A stretch of DNA of 64,000 nucleotides from Hyphomicrobiales bacterium (GCA_900472675.1 UCJA01000010.1:62001-126000); one strand, 5' to 3'; positions 26,848 to 36,043 are shown, numbered from the stretch's first letter. Notes: a model not told the origin generated them from the sequence alone. Program-made: numbers and translations.

Positions 26848-27837
26848 TTAATTGAATGCGTTTACAATATCCGGCTGCAGTCGCCTGATTTTCCTGAGTA
26901 GTTTGTAAGTTGTCGTGATCTTGGATGCAATATAGCGGGGCGCAGTCGAGCCGCCAAATCCCGAAAAAAGCAGGATTGCTCCCGGACTTGCTACGCCGTC
27001 GAAATCAAACAGCAGGCCACGCGCTGAGGCCCATTTGATGGCGTGCCAGATCAGCAAAGGGATTGCACCGTTGCCACTGTCCGATCGCCGTGTGGACATG
27101 AGGTAATAGCAGCTGTGCGCATCCCAGACGCAGAAGATGGCCGCTTTCGGCAAGCCATTCGCATCATGCGCGGACCACACGCGGCCGCGGCCCAGCTCCA
27201 GCGCCTTGGAGGCAATATTGCGACAAATGCCGACGTCGATATTCGCCTCGCGCTGTCGGGAGGCAATATTGGTCTCCAGCAGGTGAAAGAATGCGTCTGC
27301 ATCCATAGAGTCTGCAATCAATGTCGTTTCGGATGCACGGCGAATGACGTTGCGCGTCTTGTCCCGCATTGCGGCCCAAAGCTTCTTCTCGTCGCAGGCA
27401 GGAATTTCGAACGTGAATTGCACCGCGACCTCATATCCCTCCGCCTGGAAGGACAATGCATCCGTGACACCCCGGTGCATTTTCTGACGGAATGACGAGA
27501 GGTTCGGCAATTTGCGAATGAGTTCGCGCGTGATCGACTGGCGCTTGATGTAGCGGTTGACCTCGCTGCCTCTTCCGTCGTCGATGCCGGGGCCGAGAAA
27601 ATGTGTGAGCATCGGCATGTTGCTGCCGGTGAGACCGTAGCGGCTGTTCATGAGATAGGGGAGGCGGCCGACCACACGGTTGCCATCCGCAACCTCCACG
27701 AAACGGATCCGACCGTCCGTCGCAGCGTCCAGCCACCAATCCTCGTGAAATATAGTCGGTCTCAGAGGATCCGTGGGGCCAATCATCGTATTCGGATTGT
27801 ACTGTGACTCAAAAAAACTCGTACTCACCACGCTCAT
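26848..27837 (-). CDS. FemAB/GNAT-like acyltransferase of a polysaccharide locus
   Basis: A 329-residue protein with the two-half GNAT layout of FemAB-like proteins found in exopolysaccharide loci. An N-terminal substrate half contains GRLPYLMNSRYGLTG. The C-terminal half contains LWAAMRDKTRNVIRRA, SRQREANIDVG and the acceptor-side YYLMSTRRSDSGNGAIPLLIWHAIKWA, here split as YYLMSTRRSDSGNG and WHAIKWASARG, then FDFDGVASPG. The ribosome site GAGGAG is 8 bases before the Met at 27837 but only 2 before the Met at 27843, which fixes the start. It probably transfers an acyl or aminoacyl group to a sugar. Confidence 0.7.
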   Translation of the reverse strand: MSVVSTSFFESQYNPNTMIGPTDPLRPTIFHEDWWLDAATDGRIRFVEVADGNRVVGRLPYLMNSRYGLTGSNMPMLTHFLGPGIDDGRGSEVNRYIKRQSITRELIRKLPNLSSFRQKMHRGVTDALSFQAEGYEVAVQFTFEIPACDEKKLWAAMRDKTRNVIRRASETTLIADSMDADAFFHLLETNIASRQREANIDVGICRNIASKALELGRGRVWSAHDANGLPKAAIFCVWDAHSCYYLMSTRRSDSGNGAIPLLIWHAIKWASARGLLFDFDGVASPGAILLFSGFGGSTAPRYIASKITTTYKLLRKIRRLQPDIVNAFN

Positions 27838-28217
27838 TCCCATTTCTCCTCAAGATCATAATATCGATGCTGTTTCCATTCAGGAGATGAGTAACAAAAC
27901 ACTAATATTGCTTTTTGTTGTGTCAGTCAAACACATGATCTATTCAGATTTATATTTCGATGCTTATAGTGAACGCGCGCATTTTCTTGTGCTTGTCAAA
28001 GCGTCTTCTGACCCGCAAGTATCTTCACGGCAACGACCCAGCATTGCAAGCGATGAGGGCAATGGATGGAGGATGCGCTTCTTGCGGGGCCTAAGCCCGC
28101 ACGGCTGACACTGAATGGGCCATCATGGGGCGTCAGATGTCCCGGAGACTGGAAGCGTCAAACTACGTCGAGCCTGGGGCAGGTCGATTAAAGTCCGTCT
28201 GCTGCAGGACTGGGAAC
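27838..28217. other. Intergenic region inside the polysaccharide operon (380 bp)
   Basis: No coding frame is convincing on either strand. The part near 27860-27990 is AT-rich. The ribosome site for the FemAB-like gene lies at 27846-27851. A gap of this size suggests the FemAB-like and polymerase genes may have their own promoter. Confidence 0.45.
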
Positions 28218-28523
28218 TCAGGGATTGTTGATTTCCCGGGCGGAGCGAGGTTCCAGTTTGATCTCGGCCTCTCGTCTGCGGTCCGCCGGACGGCGGACAT
28301 ACATCATGTAAAACGCGATGTGTGTCGCCATATTGCCTGCGGACAAAGCCGTCGACACCAGGAATGCCCAGCCGAGCGACGGCAAAAACCCGAAGCCGGA
28401 GAAAAGGGCAGCAATAAAGAACATCGCGACCATGGCCACGGCAACGAGTGCGAAAATCAGTGTCGGCAGACCCGCCGCACAAATGGCGCCCATAAGCCCG
28501 GACAGGAGCAGCAGCCAGATCAT
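28218..28523 (-). CDS. Small integral membrane protein, 101 aa
   Basis: Three hydrophobic helices occupy residues 1-80 (IWLLLLSGLMGAICAAGLPT, FALVAVAMVAMFFIAALFSG, LGWAFLVSTALSAGNMATHI), followed by a basic cytoplasmic tail with RRPADRRREAE. I place the start at the Met at 28523, preceded by AAAGG at 6 bases; a TTG ten codons upstream is the alternative. Small membrane proteins of this size in rhizobial exo loci include exopolysaccharide repressors such as ExoX, but I see no firm similarity. The function is unknown. Confidence 0.6.
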   Translation of the reverse strand: MIWLLLLSGLMGAICAAGLPTLIFALVAVAMVAMFFIAALFSGFGFLPSLGWAFLVSTALSAGNMATHIAFYMMYVRRPADRRREAEIKLEPRSAREINNP

Positions 28524-28609
28524 CAGATGCCTTTGCGTCAGTGTCGATTGCAAGCAGACTTGATATTACAAGTCTGAGCGAACGACTCAAGGCAAATGAT
28601 ACTTGAGCC

Positions 28610-30037
28610 TCACTGGCTGCTGGGCGGTTGGCTTTCCTCTCCGCTCGCCAGGCTGCCGGATCCCGGCTTGTCGCGACGCTCCACCCGGATGACGTCACCC
28701 GGTATGACCGCGTCATCATCCTTCACAAGGAAGGTCTGGATGACGCCGTTGATCGCCCGGCTGATCTTGGTGAGCGTCACGGGCCGACCCTCACGGTCCA
28801 TGCTCGGCAAAACGCCAGGCGCGCGCATCTCGACATTGGCGAGCAGGGCCCGGGCTGTGCGCATCTTCTCATCGTTGGCAGACAGACGATCGCGCAGCTC
28901 CGAGGCTTCCATGAGCGCGTTGGACCGGTATTTCTCGCGCACATCCAGTGCGTCCTGATCGAGCTTGGCAAGATCCTGCTGGGTTTTCACAATCGCGAGC
29001 GCCACGTCCAGGTTCCGGCTTTCGAGATCGCCGACATTCTGGTTCGCACCGAGTTGGCGTGCGGAGACCGTCAGACCCTGCGAGACCAGCTTGTTGATCG
29101 AGTTCAGATCCTTGCTGGCCAGTTCAATCTGCTTGGCGAGCGACTCTTCCTTCAGCCTGAGAGAGTCCAGCTGGTTCTTGGCCAGGATTTTGGATTGGCT
29201 GATGGAGTTGAGTTCCGTGTTGACCGATCGAAGGCGGCTGTCCAGCAGGCTCTGCTCCTCGGACATCATTTTGGCAACGCCAGGCTCGCTTGCGTGTGAT
29301 GCGACGTCGTCCGGAAAACTGATCTTGACCTTGTCGCCCAGCACGGCATCGACGCGCGCCTGCCTGGCTGCAAGGCTGATGCGTTCCACTTCAAGTTCGC
29401 GGACCGCCCCCTGGCTGACCAGGGCATCGTGCTGAAGCTGCAGGATCTGTGGATCGGCCGATCCGGTGCCGCCGGCCATGCTGAGAGCCTGCACGACCGT
29501 CAGGCCGGGAATGAAACTATACTTGCCCGGTGTTCCAACCGCGCCAGTAACGAAGAAGGGACGATAGACGGAGACTTCCACGGAAGCGTTCGGACGCTTC
29601 TGAAGCCCGATCTGCCTTTGCAGTTCCTCGCCGATCGTCTCAGACACCTGGTCGACAGTGCGACCGCTGGCGGAGACGCTGCCAATGATCGGAAGCGAAA
29701 GATTGCCGGAGGCAGAGATCATGAATTCGCCGGTCAGCGGCACCCACTCGTAGGCGGTCCCGGTGCTGGGCCGCCACTCGTATACCCTGATCCGCAAGGT
29801 ATCCTGCGGCCCCAGAACGTACTCTTGGCTGCTGCTGCCGGCATTGGCCGGTGCCATCGTCAGCAGGCAAGCCACGGCGCCAAGCGCGGACCCAAGCCAT
29901 GCCGCCCTCAGTTGGGCGGGCCTGGGCAGGCCGGACAGACGCCAGACAGAGCCGGACCGATAGAAGACAGAGCCGAAACGGGATTTTGCCAAGCGGCTCT
30001 CCCTGGGTTCAGCCCCGAGCACATTTGCTGAAGTCAT
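28610..30037 (-). CDS. Outer-membrane polysaccharide export protein (OPX, ExoF-like)
   Basis: A 475-residue exporter. A signal peptide ends near residue 66 (CLLTMAPANA). The polysaccharide export domain follows (YVLGPQDTLRIRVYEW, SGNLSLPIIGSVSASGRT), then an SLBB-type domain (VTGAVGTPGKYSFIPGLTVVQAL split as VTGAVGTPGKYSF and PGLTVVQALSMAGG). A long coiled coil (~220-400) and a closing DDDAVIPGDVIRVERRD complete it. The N-terminal ~40 residues before the signal are unusual, so the true start may be downstream of 30037. It forms the outer-membrane or periplasmic channel with the chain-length protein at 34376. Confidence 0.85.
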   Translation of the reverse strand: MTSANVLGAEPRESRLAKSRFGSVFYRSGSVWRLSGLPRPAQLRAAWLGSALGAVACLLTMAPANAGSSSQEYVLGPQDTLRIRVYEWRPSTGTAYEWVPLTGEFMISASGNLSLPIIGSVSASGRTVDQVSETIGEELQRQIGLQKRPNASVEVSVYRPFFVTGAVGTPGKYSFIPGLTVVQALSMAGGTGSADPQILQLQHDALVSQGAVRELEVERISLAARQARVDAVLGDKVKISFPDDVASHASEPGVAKMMSEEQSLLDSRLRSVNTELNSISQSKILAKNQLDSLRLKEESLAKQIELASKDLNSINKLVSQGLTVSARQLGANQNVGDLESRNLDVALAIVKTQQDLAKLDQDALDVREKYRSNALMEASELRDRLSANDEKMRTARALLANVEMRAPGVLPSMDREGRPVTLTKISRAINGVIQTFLVKDDDAVIPGDVIRVERRDKPGSGSLASGEESQPPSSQ

Positions 30038-30055
30038 CCAATAAGGCTCCGTTGT

Positions 30056-31180
30056 TCAGGCGACATTGGCAGTCGCGGCAGGCCAGGACGTGTCCCCGGA
30101 CGCTGTCGAATTCACCATGGCCTTGAAGCGGTCCATGAAGACCGCGGTCCGAAAATCCGAAGCTCTGGCCACGGCATCGGCTGGATTGAAGTCCATGGCT
30201 TCCATGCGATGCACAGCGTCGATCATGGCTTCGGTGGACTGGGTGGTGAAGAACACGCCGGTCTTGCCGGCAACCACGGTTTCGGTTGCGCCGCCGCGAC
30301 CGTAGGCAATGACAGGCCGACCGCTCGCCATGGCCTCGACCGGCACTATACCAAAGTCTTCCTCTCCAGGGAAGACGAGAGCCTTGCAACGGGCATAATG
30401 ATGCTTGAGAACATCGAAAGGTTGTGGACCAAGTATACTGACGGTCGGACCCGCAATCTTGCGGATATGGTTGAGCATTTCGCCGCCGCCAATGACAATC
30501 AACTTGGCTTTCATCTGGTTGAAGGCCTCGACTGCCAGATCGGGACGCTTGTAGCTCACCAGCTCGCCGACCATCAGGTAGTAATCTTCCACCTCGTCGC
30601 GTGGCACGGGGCGGAAGGAATGCGTGTCGACCGGCGGGTAGATGATTTGTGAGTCGCGCCGGTAATAGCTCTTGATGCGCTGGGCGACCGTGGATGAATT
30701 GGCGACGAAATCGTCGACGCGCGCCGATGTGCCGACGTCCCAGTTGCGCAGATAATGCGCAAGGGGCGGCATCATCAGCCGGGTCATGCGGCCGGAGCCG
30801 TCATAATACCGGTTGTACATGTTCCAGATGTATCGCATCGGCGAGTGGCAGTAGCAGATATGCAGCGCCGGCGAGGAGGGAATGACGCCCTTGGCGGGCC
30901 CGGACTCGCTGCTTATCACCAGGTCGTATTGCGACAGGTCCAGCTGTTCGAGCGCCATGGGCATCAGCGGCAGGTACTTCTTGTACATGCGCGAAGCATA
31001 AGGCAGCGCGTTGATGAACGTCGTCTTGACCGTATGCCCCCGGATGATGGCCGAGACCGACGACGGGTCGTAGACATGGGTATAGATGTCGGCATCCGGG
31101 TAAATCCGGCACAGGGCCTCCAGGACCTTTTCGCCGCCACGCATGCCTACAAGCCAGTAATGGATTATCGCAACCCGCAT
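30056..31180 (-). CDS. Glycosyltransferase family 4
   Basis: A 374-residue GT-B retaining glycosyltransferase. The N-terminus MRVAIIHYWLVGMRGGEKVLE contains the glycine loop (MRGGEK), then ADIYTHVY and CYCHSPMRYIWNMY. The C-terminal donor-binding domain has YLMVGELVSYKRPDLAVEAF and the E-x7-E motif EEDFGIVPVEAMASGRPVIAY. I start at the Met at 31180. It is first in the minus-strand operon, 18 bases before the OPX gene, and probably adds a sugar (perhaps mannose, given the GDP-mannose genes) to the lipid-linked repeat unit. Confidence 0.9.
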   Translation of the reverse strand: MRVAIIHYWLVGMRGGEKVLEALCRIYPDADIYTHVYDPSSVSAIIRGHTVKTTFINALPYASRMYKKYLPLMPMALEQLDLSQYDLVISSESGPAKGVIPSSPALHICYCHSPMRYIWNMYNRYYDGSGRMTRLMMPPLAHYLRNWDVGTSARVDDFVANSSTVAQRIKSYYRRDSQIIYPPVDTHSFRPVPRDEVEDYYLMVGELVSYKRPDLAVEAFNQMKAKLIVIGGGEMLNHIRKIAGPTVSILGPQPFDVLKHHYARCKALVFPGEEDFGIVPVEAMASGRPVIAYGRGGATETVVAGKTGVFFTTQSTEAMIDAVHRMEAMDFNPADAVARASDFRTAVFMDRFKAMVNSTASGDTSWPAATANVA

Positions 31181-31361
31181 AGATACTCCAATGCCAAGTT
31201 CGTATGTCACCTATAAAAGCAATCTATGCTGGACCGGTTGGATTATTCAAGAGAAATACATCAATCCTTCAGTTAACCTTACAATCTAAATTGAGTATGT
31301 AATAACAACGCAACCCAATTATTCGGTGTTTTCCACATATTGAAGGGCTGGGACTGTATTG

Positions 31362-31381
31362 TCAAACTATTAACTGTTTGA
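31362..31381. promoter_or_regulatory. Inverted repeat upstream of the ExoY-like gene
   Basis: TCAAAC at 31362-31367 and GTTTGA at 31376-31381 form a 6-bp dyad with an 8-base spacer, 61 bases before the ATG of the initiating transferase, within an AT-rich 261-bp divergent region. The position suits an operator or an activator site. The regulator is unknown. Confidence 0.35.
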
Positions 31382-31441
31382 TAGCGTCTCCTACAGAAGC
31401 AGGTAAATCACAATATTAATCTGATCTTACGGAGCGCGTCG

Positions 31442-32146
31442 ATGACTGACGTCGATCTCAATGCCGTCGGTTGCCCGCAAAATGGGCAGCCGTTGGATGA
31501 GCTTATGAAAGAGAGAATGCCTGCCGCGGCGGGTGTCGCTGCATTTGCCAAGAGGGCTGTGGACGCTGCCTTGGCCTTCATCGCCCTGCTGGTAATATCT
31601 CCGCTTCTGGCAATGGCTTGCGTTTCCCTCTTTATTATACAGGGCGGTCCCGTGTTCGTTACGCAGAAGCGCGTCGGACGGCATGGCGTGATGTTTCCCT
31701 GCATCAAGTTCCGCACAATGGTTACCAATGGCGAGGAGGTTCTCGCCCGGCATCTGGCACTGAACCCGTCCGAGCAGCAGGAATGGGACACCAACCGCAA
31801 GCTTAGGGCCGATCCCCGTGTCACACCGTTTGGGGCATTGCTGCGCAAGAGCAGCCTGGACGAGCTTCCTCAGCTGATCAACGTGCTGGTCGGGGACATG
31901 AGCATGGTTGGCCCGCGGCCGATCACCATGGCGGAGGCCCAGTACTACGGTCCTCATTTCCCGGATTACCTCAGTGTACGGCCAGGGCTGACCGGTCTCT
32001 GGCAGATCAGCGGCCGGAGTGACACGAGCTATGCGGAACGCGTGAAGCTCGATGTCTCCTATGTGGCAAATCGCAGTCTCTGGGGCGATTTCGCAATCAT
32101 GGCGAAGACGATCCCCGCGGTCCTGTCTGCCCGCGGGAGTTACTAG
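31442..32146 (+). CDS. Polyprenyl-phosphate sugar-1-phosphate transferase (ExoY-like)
   Basis: A 234-residue initiating transferase that moves a sugar-1-phosphate from UDP-sugar to undecaprenyl phosphate at the inner membrane. It has one N-terminal membrane segment (AALAFIALLVISPLLAMACV) and then the catalytic core: PVFVTQKRVGRHG, KFRTMV, DELPQLINVLVGDMSMVGPRP and RPGLTGLWQISGRSD. The length is typical of the short ExoY type rather than the longer WbaP/WcaJ type. It begins the plus-strand half of the polysaccharide operon. The donor (galactose or glucose) cannot be told from sequence. Confidence 0.93.
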   Translation: MTDVDLNAVGCPQNGQPLDELMKERMPAAAGVAAFAKRAVDAALAFIALLVISPLLAMACVSLFIIQGGPVFVTQKRVGRHGVMFPCIKFRTMVTNGEEVLARHLALNPSEQQEWDTNRKLRADPRVTPFGALLRKSSLDELPQLINVLVGDMSMVGPRPITMAEAQYYGPHFPDYLSVRPGLTGLWQISGRSDTSYAERVKLDVSYVANRSLWGDFAIMAKTIPAVLSARGSY

Positions 32147-32342
32147 GATGCGCTCCCTGCGGGGTGCGTGACGCGGGACTGCGATCGGGTGAGGGAACCA
32201 TAGGGTTCTGCCCTTCAACATTACCCATCGAGCCGGGTTAGCGCGACGGGTGTCTGCCGAGAAGTTTTGTGCACATGGCACCATACGGTGCCGCGCGTTG
32301 TTCCGAGTTTGTGCGGCGAGTATCAAAGCCAAGGACGTCTGC

Positions 32343-34379
32343 ATGTCGTTATCGCCTGATTTTGCTGTCAACGGCCGGTTTCTCACCCAGACTCCGACCG
32401 GCGTTCAGCGCTATGCCCACAATGTCTTGAAAGCTCTCGATCGCCAGTTGAATCCGCTGCACCGGATCCAGCTGCTCGTTCCGCCGCAGACGGTCAATCC
32501 CAGCTTCAACGCTATTCACATGAGGGAGATCGGCAAGGGCCTCAGCGGCCACCTCTGGGAACAGGGCGCCCTTCCACTGTCTCATGGTGGCCCGCTCCTG
32601 AACCTGTGCAACACGGCCCCGGCGTTCAAATCGCAGCAGATCGTGTGCATCCATGATGCCAATGTCTTCACGGCGCCGGAAAGCTACGGTCTGCCGTTCC
32701 GGCTCCTCTATCGGACTCTGCAGCCCCTTCTGGTGAAGGGTGGAGCGCAGATCACGACTGTCTCGCATGCATCAGCCCGGCAGATTGCGCGTTACCTGCC
32801 GATCCGGCAGTCCGATATCGTCGTCCTGCCCAATGGTCACGAGCACGTCCACGGCTGGAAGGCCGATCCCGCCGGCCTCGCGCCCGAAATTGCGGCGGCG
32901 GTGCAGTCAGGGGCGCGCCCCTATATCGTCGCGCTCGGATCCCGTGCTCCCCACAAGAACCTCGACTTGGTGATCAAGATTGCGGACGCGCTGGAAGAGC
33001 GCGGCATCGACATCGTCATCGCAGGCGGAGATTTCAGCATTTTCAGGACAGAGGTCCTGGCACACCGCCCGAACGTCAGGCTGGCCGGCCGGGTGTCGGA
33101 CGATGGCTTGGCTTACCTGCTTCGACAGGCACTCTGCCTCGTGTTCCCGTCCTTTAACGAAGGCTTTGGCCTGCCCATTGTCGAGGCAATGGCCTTGGGA
33201 TGTCCGGTGATCTCCTCCGGATACTCAAGCATGGCAGAGGTTTGCGGGGATGCAGCGCTGCTTGCCTCGCCCTTCCGGCCGGACCAGTGGGTGGCGCAGA
33301 TCGATGCCCTGCGGGGCTCCCGGACGATGGCGGCGGATTTGCGGGAGAAGGGGCTCCAGCAGGTCCGCCAGTTTTCCTGGGATGCAACGGCGGCCGGCTA
33401 TCTGGATCTGATGCAGCGGGGCGCAACCGACGCGGTCCGCCATCCGGTCCGTGCACCGGCCCTGTCGCGGGTGGCGGTGATTGTCGCGACGCGGGGACGC
33501 CCGACCGTCGCGTCGCAGACGGTCAGGCTCCTGCTCGAGACGCAGACAACCAAGCCCGAGCTGGTCATTGTCTCCTGCGTCGAGCCGGGCGACGCGGGCG
33601 ACCTGCGTCAGGATGCGCGGGTCAAGGTGGTGATCTCCAAGCCAGGGCTTGCGGCCCAGCGAAATGCTGCTCTGGCCACGCTTCCTGAAGGCATCGACAT
33701 CGTGGTGTTCTTCGACGACGATTTCGTGGCCGACCCCGGCTGGCTTGCCGCGGCGCAAAGGATTTTCTCGGACGAGAGCAAGGTGGTTGCCCTGACGGGC
33801 CACGTGGTCGCGGACGGCATCAAGGGACCGGGCATTGTCTTTGAAGATGCGCTGGCGCTGCTGGACGAGGCGCCATCCCAGCAGATTTCCTGGCAGGAGC
33901 CTTTCAGTCCCTACGGGTGCAACATGGCCTATCGTGCGGAAGCGATCACGGGAGCCCGCTTCGACGAGCGGCTGGTGCTCTACGGCTGGCTGGAGGATCG
34001 CGACTTTGCGGCGTCGCTTGCACAAAAGGGCGGCCGGTTGATCAAATCCTCGGAACTTCGCGGCGTCCATATGGGTGTCAAAAGTGGCCGGGTCAGCGGT
34101 GAACGCCTCGGCTACTCGCAGATCATCAACCCGCTCTACATGCGCCGCAAGGGCACGATGACCAGCCGCGAGGCAGTCGGACAGATGATGCGCAACTTTT
34201 ATAGCAATGTTTCCCGCTACTTCTGGCAGGAACCGTTTATCGATAGGCGCGGACGGACGAAAGGCAATCTTCTCGGGATGAGAGATGCTCTGCGCGGCCG
34301 CCTTCAGCCTGAAAAAGCCGCTGCCCTGGGAGGAAGCAGACGCCCCCCGAGTACCCCAGTGGAAGGAAAACTGTCATGA
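32343..34379 (+). CDS. Two-domain glycosyltransferase: GT4 fused to GT2
   Basis: A 678-residue fusion. Residues ~1-370 are a GT4 enzyme: NGRFLTQTPTGVQRYAHN, ALGSRAPHKNLDLVIKI and the E-x7-E motif FNEGFGLPIVEAMALGCPVIS. Residues ~385-660 are a GT2 (GT-A) enzyme: VAVIVATRGRPTVASQTV, the metal-binding FFDDDFVADPGW, and YGWLEDRDFAASLA as the catalytic acid region. The Met at 32343 begins the first domain; the in-frame upstream stretch is not protein-like. The stop overlaps the next gene (ATGA). Two successive sugar additions by one protein are likely. Confidence 0.88.
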   Translation: MSLSPDFAVNGRFLTQTPTGVQRYAHNVLKALDRQLNPLHRIQLLVPPQTVNPSFNAIHMREIGKGLSGHLWEQGALPLSHGGPLLNLCNTAPAFKSQQIVCIHDANVFTAPESYGLPFRLLYRTLQPLLVKGGAQITTVSHASARQIARYLPIRQSDIVVLPNGHEHVHGWKADPAGLAPEIAAAVQSGARPYIVALGSRAPHKNLDLVIKIADALEERGIDIVIAGGDFSIFRTEVLAHRPNVRLAGRVSDDGLAYLLRQALCLVFPSFNEGFGLPIVEAMALGCPVISSGYSSMAEVCGDAALLASPFRPDQWVAQIDALRGSRTMAADLREKGLQQVRQFSWDATAAGYLDLMQRGATDAVRHPVRAPALSRVAVIVATRGRPTVASQTVRLLLETQTTKPELVIVSCVEPGDAGDLRQDARVKVVISKPGLAAQRNAALATLPEGIDIVVFFDDDFVADPGWLAAAQRIFSDESKVVALTGHVVADGIKGPGIVFEDALALLDEAPSQQISWQEPFSPYGCNMAYRAEAITGARFDERLVLYGWLEDRDFAASLAQKGGRLIKSSELRGVHMGVKSGRVSGERLGYSQIINPLYMRRKGTMTSREAVGQMMRNFYSNVSRYFWQEPFIDRRGRTKGNLLGMRDALRGRLQPEKAAALGGSRRPPSTPVEGKLS

Positions 34380-36043
34380 CTGTCGACCGATTCAGCCCTT
34401 TTAACCGTCCAACACGCTTGTGGCCTGTAGAGCAGACTGCCAAGGATTCCGGCGGCGAGGGGCCGATTGCGCTGCTCAGGGTGGCACTTGCGGTCGGCTG
34501 GCGTCACAAGATGCAGCTTTTCATCTGCATGGTGATCGGCCTGTCCCTGGCCAGCCTCTATGCCCGGTCTCTTCCGCGCATCTACAATGCCTCCGCGATG
34601 GTTCTTCTCGAGCCGCGCCAGTTCGCTGGCGCTACCAACAATCTTTTGCAGGTCATGGACCTGAACAGCGCGGAAAGCGAACTTCAGATCATCGTTTCGG
34701 AGCGGCTGCTCGCCGTCGTCTTTGAAAGCCTGGATCTGGCTGACGATCCCGAGCTTGGCCAGCAGCCGGATGGCCCGGTAAAAGCCTATCTGCGCACGGC
34801 CTTTGCTGATCTGTGGACGGGCGCCGCTGCATTTTGGGCCGCATCGGACGAAACGATGTCTGCCCCCGTTGAAGATCCTTCGGAAACGATCGCCTCCAAC
34901 TCGCCCGAAGGCCGTCGCCGTTTGGCATTTGCCAATTTCTCCAATCGCGTATCGGCCCGCCGTGTCGGTCAGTCCTACGTGGTGCAGATCGAATATTCGT
35001 CATCCAATCCAAATCTTCCTGCCAAGGTCGCGAACGCTATCGTGTCCGCCTACATTCTGCAGTCCGTGGCGGCGAAGGAGCAATTTGCGCGGGCAGGAAC
35101 GGAAACCCTGCAGGGGCGCCTCGACGCCCTGGCCGCGCAGGTCAATTCCGCCAAGGAAGCCATCAGCGGTGGTACCTTGCCGGCCGCTCCAACGCCCGAT
35201 GCCGACGCCAAGATCACCGGCGCAGCCCTTCCGCCGCTTAACCCTTCCAGCCCGCGGACCTCGTTGATCATGGCTCTGGGCGGCTTGCTTGGCCTGTTTG
35301 CCGGCATGACGGTTCTCGCGATCCGCAACGGTTTCGACCGCCGCATCAGAAGGCCGAACGACCTCTCCAAGGTTACCAACATTCCCTGCATTGCAGCGAT
35401 TCCCGATAAGGGCGCCAAGACGCACATGGCTGCCAGCATGGATTATGCCTCCAACCATATCTACGCGGTTGCCATCCGCGATTTGCGGACGTCCATCGAT
35501 ATTGCCTGCACGCCCGGTAAAAACAGCAAGCACTGCGTGATTGCGCTGGTGGGTTCCTCGGCCGACCTCGGCGTCTCCATGCTGGCCACCAGCCTCGGAC
35601 ATATGCTGAGCCGTGGCGGGCGCTCCGTGACCCTGTTCCAGTCCCGCACCTCTCACGAGGTCAGCGGTCCGGCATCGCTGGCACTTGCGGATGTCGCCAT
35701 GTCCGGAGGCTCTGTCGACCGGCTGACGTTCGAGACCCGCGACGGTATGCTGGTGATGCCGATCCAGTCCCGCGATCCGCGCTCCAATACATTCGCCGAT
35801 TACAAGCATCCGCGTATTGCGTCCATCATCGAAGCTGCCAGGCAGAGAGGCGATGTGATCCTCGATCTGCCGCCCGTGAACGCGTCGATGGACGCCCTTT
35901 CCCTGATGTCGCATGCCGATGTCGTGCTGTTGGTCACCAGGGCCGGTCGAACCACCTTCGATCAGCTGCGGGATGCTGAGCTACAGCTGAGACGGGCTGA
36001 TGCCAATCTCATCGGTATTGTCATCAATAAGGTGAAGTCCTGA
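34376..36043 (+). CDS. Chain-length determinant / co-polymerase (ExoP/Wzz type) with decayed kinase domain
   Basis: A 555-residue inner-membrane protein. Two membrane segments (about 45-65 and 295-315) flank a periplasmic Wzz domain. The second is preceded by PLNPSSP, the proline-rich mark of this family. Residues ~360-555 align with a BY-kinase ATPase, but the Walker A position reads VGSSADLGVSML with no Lys, the A' position VTLFQSRT has no Asp, and there is no C-terminal Tyr cluster. Only the B-like DVILDLPPV is kept, so it is probably a pseudokinase. A GGAAGGA ribosome site lies inside the upstream gene. Confidence 0.85.
   Translation: MTVDRFSPFNRPTRLWPVEQTAKDSGGEGPIALLRVALAVGWRHKMQLFICMVIGLSLASLYARSLPRIYNASAMVLLEPRQFAGATNNLLQVMDLNSAESELQIIVSERLLAVVFESLDLADDPELGQQPDGPVKAYLRTAFADLWTGAAAFWAASDETMSAPVEDPSETIASNSPEGRRRLAFANFSNRVSARRVGQSYVVQIEYSSSNPNLPAKVANAIVSAYILQSVAAKEQFARAGTETLQGRLDALAAQVNSAKEAISGGTLPAAPTPDADAKITGAALPPLNPSSPRTSLIMALGGLLGLFAGMTVLAIRNGFDRRIRRPNDLSKVTNIPCIAAIPDKGAKTHMAASMDYASNHIYAVAIRDLRTSIDIACTPGKNSKHCVIALVGSSADLGVSMLATSLGHMLSRGGRSVTLFQSRTSHEVSGPASLALADVAMSGGSVDRLTFETRDGMLVMPIQSRDPRSNTFADYKHPRIASIIEAARQRGDVILDLPPVNASMDALSLMSHADVVLLVTRAGRTTFDQLRDAELQLRRADANLIGIVINKVKS

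Noticed and set aside
31427-32386. Minus-strand frame opposite the ExoY-like gene
   Set aside because: The plus strand carries every ExoY catalytic motif; the antisense product has none.
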